Assembly: GCF_001049755.1 (NCBI RefSeq)
Contig: NZ_CVLB01000002.1
Location: forward strand, 233,743-297,742
DNA from: Brachyspira suanatina
GTDB taxonomy: Bacteria; Spirochaetota; Brachyspiria; Brachyspirales; Brachyspiraceae
Length of the DNA stretch: 64,000 nucleotides
Direction of reading: 5' to 3'
This document shows, in pieces, positions 63,001 through 64,000 of this stretch. Under the pieces are notes generated by a model, which ran no database searches, was not told the DNA's origin, and worked only from the letters and a program-made list of their open reading frames with translations. The stretch's first letter is position 1, and each line of letters opens with the position of its first letter. A program made the position numbers and the translations under genes.

Positions 63001-63188
63001 ACTTCTTCAGGACCAGCATTCTCATACTCTGTACTTACTGTTATATAGGGAAGCTCCATATCCGGTAAAAAATCAACTGCTAATTTACTTAAACTTACAA
63101 ACCCTAATATCAATACTGCTATCATACACATAAAAACCGCTACGGGTCTTTTTACTACTAATTCTATAAAATTTCTCATTCGCTTCAC
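60027..63188 (-). CDS. RND-family efflux transporter (AcrB-like)
   Basis: 1053 aa, the length of an HAE-1 family proton-driven pump. It starts MRNFIELVVKRPVAVFMCMI and has two periplasmic porter regions and twelve TM helices. TM4 contains GLVLGIGMMVDNSIVVLENI with the proton-relay Asp; the second half has GFIVLIGIVVNNGIVLIDYM. TGQLFRDLCITVTVSMIGS is also family-typical. No membrane-fusion or outer-membrane partner is present in the window, so they must lie elsewhere or the pump works alone. An efflux role is likely; the substrate is unknown. Confidence 0.93.
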   Translation of the reverse strand: MKRMRNFIELVVKRPVAVFMCMIAVLILGFVSLSKLAVDFLPDMELPYITVSTEYENAGPEEVEKSVTRIVENAVATVSDINTITSTSEEGKSSVFIEFNWGTDLAVATADVREAIDGIKNSLPDDADSPTVLKFSTDMTPIMEIAFFGTDNLGALYTLIDNQILNKIEQASGVARAEIRGGLKSEMKVDLVLNRLHAYGIDINSIVSLLSSENQNLSGGDTYEGVYKYTLRTMGEFTTPEDIENTVVALKTNDTPIKLKDIGRVYQGYSDDSEIVKINGMPAISVSVNKESGGNSVNVSKAVKKQLANLNLPEGVEYEILFNSADNVNEAINGVLDTAWQGGLFAVIILMLYLWNVKTVSIIAVSIPISIIITFTLMYFMGITLNIISLSGLVLGIGMMVDNSIVVLENIFYYRNNGYGKYSSAINGTSTVALAISASTLTTIAVFLPFLFVEGQTGQLFRDLCITVTVSMIGSLFVALTIVPMLGARLVTNKKTKFLIPIENFVNDKFHSKINNLYSNLLSYSIKNKKKVFISSLSVVFVIIILGLIFIGKEGFPTSDEGQFKIEVKMPVGTKSEQTQAFITRMEGDIQDAIGEDFDRMQSRVKSGSEENSAEIRVQLRDKSEGRKLSVDEYIEITRNRLVSYPAQINISAVTTSAIGGGGRNGGTGGQEIEIELVGDDLDKSTEIANNIIKSISDIEGIREPRLTRDDSNPELKIYVNREIAAKMGINVNTIANIIKTSFAGTTATTMTPLNSDVTDIDVNVQLGEPDRLKIDDISRLMIPTTAGIVPISSVATIEKSYGPTEIERKDSTRITTIKASAYNRALSEIMQDVQENISKEVFLPSGFTINYAGDFEDMKEAFLQLIQAFILALVLVYAIMASQFESFIAPFVIALAIPFGFAGSLLALFIGRQTLSVYSGIGFIVLIGIVVNNGIVLIDYMNQLMHEKNLNGDESALESGPRRLRPVLMTTLTTILGLLPMALSGGSGNEMYQPLSIAILGGLLVSTAFTLIIVPTVYAAIRNKIPLKDYEKKDIESKNDFSDYDAINVTGK

Positions 63189-63303
63189 CCTACCTTTTAT
63201 ATAGCATACTATATATGTTAAACTCTTATTAAATTCTTTATTTTAGACGAATAATTAAAAAAAAAGTTGCAATATAAACTATTTTTTTATCAATATAATT
63301 ATT

Positions 63304-64000
63304 TTATTTTTCAAATTTTTCTAATTCTTCACATAACTTTATAAAGTCTTCATAAACTTTTATAGACTGCAAATATCTTAAATCTATCATATATCCTGAA
63401 TCAATATGTTTAAAAAATTCAGCATCCCAAAGTTCTGTTTCTATAAAGCCTTTTTTATAATCATATTTATAAGGTTCAAATTTAAACATGTAGGTTCTAA
63501 AATATTTAACTTTAGCAAAACATAATTTATATATTCTGAATAATATACCTATAGTATCATTCCTATTCAAAAATTTGTCAGTAAATATTAATGTCTTATG
63601 TGAGTTTTCTTTCTCCTGATACCAAGAATCTCCTTCTTTGATAAGATCATATTTTTTTATTATATTTTCTTTGTCAGCGGTATAGAGAGAAGTAAAATTA
63701 TAATCATATACTACCTCTTTATAAATAAAATCTATCCCATCGCATGCTATATAAAAATAACTGTTCATATCATCTGCTTTAATTTTTATCATTATAGAAT
63801 ATTTACCGTTAATAACATTTTTATATTTTTTTATTACTTCTTCAATTTCATCATTACTGCATAAATGAAATATATCATATTCATTTGGGCATGCATTAAA
63901 ATACTTTGAGCATTGCACAAAAGAAGCATTTCTAAAAATAATTTCTATAATATGACTGCAGCTTAAATCATTACCTCCTACTATATTCAAGTTATTTCCA
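63304..64000 (-). CDS. Unknown protein, N-terminus beyond the window
   Basis: The frame is open to the last base; no good start is seen (a TTG at 63990 exists, but codons GGA AAT AAC before it are also open). At least 232 residues are visible, with no TM helix. The protein is Lys/Tyr/Phe/Asp-rich, with SYFYIACDGIDFIYKEVVYD and TDKFLNRNDTIGILFRIYKL. I recognise no family. It lies upstream of the RND gene on the same strand (115-bp gap). Confidence 0.6.
   Translation of the reverse strand, partial: GNNLNIVGGNDLSCSHIIEIIFRNASFVQCSKYFNACPNEYDIFHLCSNDEIEEVIKKYKNVINGKYSIMIKIKADDMNSYFYIACDGIDFIYKEVVYDYNFTSLYTADKENIIKKYDLIKEGDSWYQEKENSHKTLIFTDKFLNRNDTIGILFRIYKLCFAKVKYFRTYMFKFEPYKYDYKKGFIETELWDAEFFKHIDSGYMIDLRYLQSIKVYEDFIKLCEELEKFEK

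Noticed and set aside
1-64000. Mobile elements or a genomic island boundary
   Set aside because: No transposase, integrase, terminal inverted repeats or tRNA-flanking direct repeats were seen beside either tRNA gene.

Overview
The window looks like chromosome from a very AT-rich spirochaete, most likely Brachyspira. The evidence is spirochaete-type flagellar genes (flgE with the Lys/Cys pair used for hook cross-linking, flbD, motA, motB, fliL, fliM, fliY), a TlyC-type CBS protein of 268 residues as described from Brachyspira, a stand-alone CheX and Glu/Lys/Asn/Ile-rich proteins. The genus is an inference. I see no insertion sequence, prophage, CRISPR array or rRNA.

Layout. 1-4.4 kb (minus strand): diaminopimelate/lysine biosynthesis by the acetylase route (N-acetyl-DAP deacetylase, dapA, dapB, dapH, then an aminotransferase cut by the window edge). 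It is preceded by a consensus promoter, an unannotated 38-codon ORF with a lysine-rich end, and a terminator-like hairpin. 4.5-7.8 kb: fliL-fliM-fliY plus a separate short FliN paralogue. 7.9-8.5 kb: pyrR. 8.5-16 kb: a 2.4-thousand-residue acidic repeat protein coupled to a small SLBB protein. 16.2-22.3 kb: CheX, a small membrane protein, an HD-GYP protein, a two-TM protein, tRNA-Leu, a degenerate receiver, an NtrY-like histidine kinase and a HAD phosphatase. 22.4-22.8 kb: a structured, unannotated ~200-nt RNA gene. 22.8-29.8 kb: two membrane sensor-like proteins with long acidic tails, a small membrane protein and map. 29.9-35.5 kb: aroC, cca, coaX, ptsH, ptsI. 35.5-39.8 kb: flgE-flbD-motA-motB and a methyltransferase. 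40-47.7 kb: TPR protein, pncB, AtpZ-like protein, a degenerate LytM protein with a cell-wall amidase, an ankyrin protein, and an OppA lipoprotein followed by a remnant of a second copy. 47.7-52.5 kb: phoH-pgpH-ybeY-tlyC. 52.9-57.2 kb: coaBC and an ABC exporter. 57.2-64 kb: tRNA-Thr, a NeuB-type synthase, a cation/proton antiporter, an RND pump and an edge-truncated unknown gene.

How the parts fit. Motility is the main theme. The usual spirochaete order flgE-flbD-motAB-fliLM-fliY is split into two blocks about 28 kb apart. The fliL, flgE and cheX upstream regions each carry a TAAN-N15/16-CCGA promoter-like motif that could be read by a sigma-28 type factor. Three proteins encoded between the two blocks (2389, 687 and 1258 aa) share an acidic (S/T)(D/E)EEL linear motif, and two of them have Cache-like sensor domains. 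I propose these as an undescribed acidic-tail sensor/scaffold group; this is inference.

The strongest new observations are the lysine-rich leader ORF and hairpin before the DAP operon, the unassigned ~200-nt RNA, a full-length phoH that can only start at a non-AUG/GUG/UUG codon, the acidic repeat protein group, and a catalytically dead LytM protein next to an amidase.
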